This document shows positions 59,944-64,000 of a stretch of DNA of 64,000 nt, in pieces. Under the pieces are notes generated by a model that ran no database searches, was not told where the DNA came from, and saw only the letters and a list, made by a program, of their open reading frames with translations. This DNA comes from Terriglobia bacterium. GTDB lineage: Bacteria > Acidobacteriota > Terriglobia > JAIQFV01. Both the position numbers and the translations under genes were made by a program. Position 1 is the first letter of the stretch, and each line of letters opens with the position of its first letter. The stretch covers positions 1 through 64,000 of the forward strand of contig JAIQFY010000025.1 in NCBI GenBank assembly GCA_020072965.1, written 5' to 3'.

Positions 59944-61434
59944 ATGAAGTTTGATTTGACGCCCAAAAAGTTCAGTGAATTACAGGTCGAAGCCCTGGTG
60001 GTCTACGTGTTTGAAAAAGAAACCGAGTTGAAAGGGACCATCCGGGATGTGGATCGGGTGACTGGAGGCCTGATTACCTCCCTCTTGTCGACCAAGGAGC
60101 TGACCGGGAAGCCCTTTGAGTATGCTTATGCCCGAAACCCGGAAGGGCTTCAAGCGAAGCGGATCTTTGTATTTGGAGCCGGGAAGAAAGAGACTTTTGA
60201 CCTGGGGCAATTGCGAAAACTGGCCGGAGCGATCGCGCGGACCTTGCGATCAAAATCGATTTTGAATTTTGCCCTCCTCAAGCGTAGCGCCTTTGACAGT
60301 GCGGGAGCCGCCCAAGCGGTGGTCGAGGGAATCATCCTGGCCCATTTCGATATCGATCGATACAAGACCGACAATGAGCCTAAGAATCCGATTCAGACGG
60401 TTCTGCTGGCGGGAGGAGATCAGGCGAGAAAGCCCGCCATCCTGCAAGCCATCGAACGGGGACGGATTGTGGCAGAAGCTCAGAATTTTGCGCGGGAATT
60501 GATCAATGAGCCTTCGAATAAGCTGACTCCAACGCACCTCGCCGAAAGGGCAAGTGTCATGGCCCGAGAATTCGACTTGCGCATCGAGATCCTCGAAAGG
60601 GAGGACATGGAGAAGTTGGGGATGGGAGCCCTGTTAAGCGTCGCACGCGGCAGCGAGGAGCCTCCCAAGCTGATTGTCCTGACATACGACCCGCAAGGCG
60701 TGGAGCATCCTTCCAAAACCATCGGGCTGGTGGGAAAAGGGATCACCTTCGATACCGGCGGCATCTCGTTGAAACCCCCGGAGGGGATGGAAAAAATGAA
60801 GTATGACATGAGTGGCGCTGCGTCCATGATCGCCGTGATGCGCGCTCTTGCGCTGTTGAAGCCCAAGGTCAAAGTGATTGCCATGGTGCCGACCACGGAG
60901 AATATGCCCGGCGGGAGGGCTCAGAAGCCCGGAGATGTACAGACCTCGATGTCTGGAAAAACCATCGAAGTCATCAACACCGACGCCGAAGGCCGGTTGG
61001 TCTTGTCGGATGCCATCGCCTATGTGAAGAAGCTGGGAGCAACCCATCTTATCGACATGGCTACCCTGACCGGGGCTGTTTCGATCGCACTGGGTGATGT
61101 CCGGGTGGGCGTCATGGGCAACCATCAGAAGTGGATGAACGCGTTCCTCCGGGCGGCAGAGGAGTGTGGGGAAAAGATGTGGCAGCTGCCCATGGATGAG
61201 GAGTATGGAGACTTGATCAAGAGCAAGATCGCCGATTTGAAGAACACGGGTGGCCGCTATGCTTCCACCATCACCGCTGCCAAGTTTCTGGAGGTTTTTG
61301 CCGGGGACACCCCCTGGATTCACTTGGATATCGCCGGCACGGAGTGGCTCGAGGAGGCCAAACCCTATTGCTCGGAAGGGCCCACTGGTATTGGCATACG
61401 CTCGGTCATCCAGACTGTCTGCACGCAGAGGTGA
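59944..61434 (+). CDS. pepA: Leucyl (cytosol) aminopeptidase, M17 family
   Basis: VGKGITFDTGGISLKPPEGMEKMKYDMSGAASMIAVMRALALL; signature NTDAEGRLVLSDAIAY. Confidence 0.95.
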   Translation: MKFDLTPKKFSELQVEALVVYVFEKETELKGTIRDVDRVTGGLITSLLSTKELTGKPFEYAYARNPEGLQAKRIFVFGAGKKETFDLGQLRKLAGAIARTLRSKSILNFALLKRSAFDSAGAAQAVVEGIILAHFDIDRYKTDNEPKNPIQTVLLAGGDQARKPAILQAIERGRIVAEAQNFARELINEPSNKLTPTHLAERASVMAREFDLRIEILEREDMEKLGMGALLSVARGSEEPPKLIVLTYDPQGVEHPSKTIGLVGKGITFDTGGISLKPPEGMEKMKYDMSGAASMIAVMRALALLKPKVKVIAMVPTTENMPGGRAQKPGDVQTSMSGKTIEVINTDAEGRLVLSDAIAYVKKLGATHLIDMATLTGAVSIALGDVRVGVMGNHQKWMNAFLRAAEECGEKMWQLPMDEEYGDLIKSKIADLKNTGGRYASTITAAKFLEVFAGDTPWIHLDIAGTEWLEEAKPYCSEGPTGIGIRSVIQTVCTQR

Positions 61435-61476
61435 GGGCTCGAGGTAATAGGGAATAGGGGATAGGTTATAGGGAAG

Positions 61477-61690
61477 GAAGTCAGAAGTCGGAAGTCGGAA
61501 GTCAGAAGTCGGAATCCAGAAGCCGGAGGCCGGAAGTCTGAAGCCGGAGGCCAAGGGCCGGAAGTCAGAGGTCGGAGGTCGGAAGTCAGAGTTGAAAGAC
61601 GAGAAATTGTAGGCTTTAAACTTTGAACTAGGAACTTTGAACTGGTTTTTAGGACTTTGGACCTTGGACTGGTTTTTTGAACTTTGATTT
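61477..61690. repeat. Heptamer-type repeat array (AGTCAGA/AGTCGGA/AGGCCGGA) followed by CTTTGAACT-type repeats
   Basis: aagtcagaagtcggaagtcggaagtcagaagtcgg...; then actttgaactaggaactttgaactgg...gaactttg. Confidence 0.85.
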
Positions 61691-61699
61691 TTGGACTCT

Positions 61700-62413
61700 A
61701 TGTCCCACGAAACTCATTTTATCGGCAAGGGGATGTTCCACGAACTGGACGGGAAACTTCAGGAGTTTCTCGAAAAAAGAGCAGATCCTGAGGTAAACGG
61801 CCGGTACGAGTTGATTCTCTCGAACGAGTGGGCCTCGAATGACTGTCAGCTGGACGGGGTAGCCGGATCGCCTTTGGAGAAAGCGATTGAGAATCATCAG
61901 AACGCGACGGCCCTTTTGATGTCACGTCCGGAGCCCGTTGTCCAGGGGCTCTCCTTGATCAAGGATATTCATTCCATGATGATGGATGGCCTCAGTGATG
62001 AAGCCGGTCAGTTCCGCATTGGTGGAATCGTACCCTTGAGTGTCGGTCACCAACCGCCTGAGGCGGACGGGATTGAGGCGGCGATGGGTCGGTTGTTGGA
62101 GTGGGTTTCGGCCGACAGCTTTCTGGAACTCCATCCCGTTCAGCAGGCTGCCCTGGTCCTCGTTCGTCTCCTCGACATCTATCCCTTTGCTGACGGAACT
62201 CCACGCACCTGTCGCGTGATGGCCAACTCCGGCTTGATCCGGGCCGGATTTCCACCGGCGATTTTTTATTTCGGGGAGGCTTCCCTTTACAAGCAGGCCA
62301 TTGAGGCGGGATTGGCGATGGATACCACCAGACTGACGACCCGGATCGCCGCCTCCCTGGCGCGCACCCTGGAATATTGCCTCACAGGAACCCTTAAATC
62401 CGCGGTAACTTGA
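61700..62413 (+). CDS. Fic-like protein with degenerate active-site motif
   Basis: LIKDIHSMMMDGLSDEAGQFR...VQQAALVLVRLLDIYPFADGTPRTCRVMANSGLIRAGFPP: Fic scaffold, with YPFADGTPR in place of HPFxxGNGR. Confidence 0.75.
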   Translation: MSHETHFIGKGMFHELDGKLQEFLEKRADPEVNGRYELILSNEWASNDCQLDGVAGSPLEKAIENHQNATALLMSRPEPVVQGLSLIKDIHSMMMDGLSDEAGQFRIGGIVPLSVGHQPPEADGIEAAMGRLLEWVSADSFLELHPVQQAALVLVRLLDIYPFADGTPRTCRVMANSGLIRAGFPPAIFYFGEASLYKQAIEAGLAMDTTRLTTRIAASLARTLEYCLTGTLKSAVT

Positions 62414-62479
62414 CACCCCGCTTATTCGGAGTAGAATGGGCGGGCTTGATTTCAAGTCAAGCAGATGAAATGTGAGATC

Positions 62480-62610
62480 CGTGCCGCCTAAATCCGCCGA
62501 TGGCGGATGTGGGGGAACCCAAGAAGAGGGGTGAATCCCCGGCCCTTGAGCCGGGGTAGAGTACTTTCAAGCTCGAACCCGTCAGCTAACCCCGCCGGCG
62601 TTTAGGGTTC
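62480..62610 (+). ncRNA. c-di-AMP riboswitch (ydaO-yuaA motif)
   Basis: gccgcctaaatccgccgatggcggatgtgggggaacccaag...aggggtgaatccccggcccttgagccggggtagag...ctcgaacccgtcagctaaccccgccggcg matches the conserved ydaO blocks (GGGGGAACCCAA, GGGUGAAU, CGAACCCGUCAGCUAACC). Confidence 0.9.
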
Positions 62611-62698
62611 CTGGGAGACTTGCCTGTTCTGCTCGATTAAGTTTTTTCAGGAATCAACAGATTTGGAAGGGCATGATTGAAATCAGGGATTCCATGTG

Positions 62699-62725
62699 TC
62701 CACAGCCGCCCTGTGGATTTTTTTT
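62699..62725 (+). terminator. Intrinsic terminator in the riboswitch leader
   Basis: tccacag-ccgcc-ctgtgga followed by 8 T. Confidence 0.85.
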
Positions 62726-62873
62726 GTCTGATCGCGGACGCATCCCCGGGCGGCTCGAGGCGAACTCTTAAGGCACGCTTCCAACTGCCCGACCGGGGAA
62801 GGGCGTTGGCCCTCCCGCTTTCATTTTGGAGCACCACCGTGTTCCTTCCGGGGTCCCGTGTAAGGAGTTGTCC

Positions 62874-64000
62874 TTGACCGTCCAATCTCCTCAGCCTCCA
62901 CGCGAGTCCGTTGAGCTCCGACGGGATGTGACCATCTGGGGATCCTTCATGTGGGGCTATGCGGATGTCGGGGCCGATATCTATACGGCCCTCGGCCTGG
63001 TCATTGCGGCCTCGCAGGGGATGGCGAGCGTGGCGTTTGCCATTGCCGGGCTGGTTTATATCTGCATCGGGCTGGCTTATACTGAGCTGGCGGCGGCGTA
63101 TCCCGTGGCGGGTGGCGGCCATTACTTTGCACTGCGCGGGCTCGGCGATTTTTGGGGATTTGTCGCGGGCTCCGCCCTCCTGCTCGATTATACGATTGAC
63201 ATCTCGCTATTTGCGGTGGCTTCCGCAGGATACTTCCTCTCCTTCTGGTCCAAGATCGTGACGCACGCCGACCGCGTCAAGCACAACATCCATTTCAGTG
63301 CCAATTTTATCGTCTACGACTGGGTGATGGTCGTGGTGGCCCTGGGCTTGATCTTGTTCCTGGTCTGGCTCAACATCCGCGGAATGAAGGAATCGTCCCT
63401 CTTCAACGAGATTCTCGGGGCAATCGATATCGTCACGGAATCGATGCTGGTCATGTGTGGCTTTCTCTTCGCCTGGAAGCCGGAGCTGATCACTTCTCAA
63501 TTTCTTGAAACGTGGCGGCATTTTGACTTGCACCAATTTGCCTACGGAACATCGCTGGGCATCATCTGTTTTGTGGGCTTGGAGTCGATTTCCCAGGCCG
63601 CCCAGGAAACCCGCCGGCCCGCGACGATTATCCCCCGAACCTCGATTACCCTTATTTTCACGGTCTTCATATTTGCCGTGGCGTTTTCGAATCTGAGTCT
63701 CGGGGTTTCCAGTTGGCAAAGTTTCAGGGATCACCTGGAAGATCCGGTGGCTTTTCTGGCGACACTCATCCCGTTCATTGGGATCATTGCGGGCCCCTTT
63801 GCCGCATTTCTGGGCATGACCATCCTCGCGATTTCCGCGAATTCAGGAATCATGAGCGCCTCGCGGCTCACCTTTTCAATGAGTCAACTGAAACTGCTGA
63901 GTCCCTGGTTTGATAGCGTCCATCGGCGATACCGGACGCCCGCACGGACAATTATGTTCTTCTCGGGCTTAGGCATCTTGTTCGTTGTGGCTTCCGCTTT
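62874..64000 (+). CDS. APC-family amino acid permease (partial, runs off window; TTG start)
   Basis: RBS aaggag; LTVQSPQPPRESVELRRDVTIWGSFMWGYADVGADIYTALGLVIAASQGMASVAFAIAGLVYICIGLAYTELAAAYPVAGGGHYFALRGLGDFWGFVAGSALLLDYTIDIS; open to the window end. Confidence 0.85.
   Translation, partial: MTVQSPQPPRESVELRRDVTIWGSFMWGYADVGADIYTALGLVIAASQGMASVAFAIAGLVYICIGLAYTELAAAYPVAGGGHYFALRGLGDFWGFVAGSALLLDYTIDISLFAVASAGYFLSFWSKIVTHADRVKHNIHFSANFIVYDWVMVVVALGLILFLVWLNIRGMKESSLFNEILGAIDIVTESMLVMCGFLFAWKPELITSQFLETWRHFDLHQFAYGTSLGIICFVGLESISQAAQETRRPATIIPRTSITLIFTVFIFAVAFSNLSLGVSSWQSFRDHLEDPVAFLATLIPFIGIIAGPFAAFLGMTILAISANSGIMSASRLTFSMSQLKLLSPWFDSVHRRYRTPARTIMFFSGLGILFVVASA

Overview
This 64 kb window is bacterial chromosomal DNA. 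The gene content (winged-helix/TPR regulators, TonB-dependent receptors with carboxypeptidase-like domains, PknB kinase fusions, secretin/pseudopilin genes) suggests an Acidobacteriota-like genome; that placement is inference. All calls come from reading the sequence and the supplied ORF track. No database search was run. Main results: (1) An ECF-type sigma factor, a membrane anti-sigma-like protein and an exported TPR-CHAT protease lie in a row at 0.4-5.5 kb. The TPR-CHAT gene is split by an exact 67-bp tandem duplication. (2) A probable integrative island of about 10.8 kb (about 40.58-51.39 kb) sits in an initiator tRNA-fMet gene. The displaced original tRNA 3' half and its terminator remain at the far end. 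Cargo includes an HNH-like protein, a trypsin-like protease, a proteasome-like Ntn hydrolase, a large Type IIG-like restriction-modification protein, an HUH-like Rep protein, an excisionase-like protein and a tyrosine integrase. (3) A c-di-AMP (ydaO-yuaA) riboswitch with an intrinsic terminator lies upstream of an APC permease at the right edge. (4) Two REP-associated tyrosine transposase (RAYT) copies, at least two tail fragments and many REP-like palindromes are present. (5) A pair of inverted ~305-bp MITE-like repeats, several heptamer repeat arrays and one intact plus one catalytically degenerate Fic protein are present. Several genes look damaged: TPR-CHAT, TrmO and an ICMT-like gene with a premature TAG.
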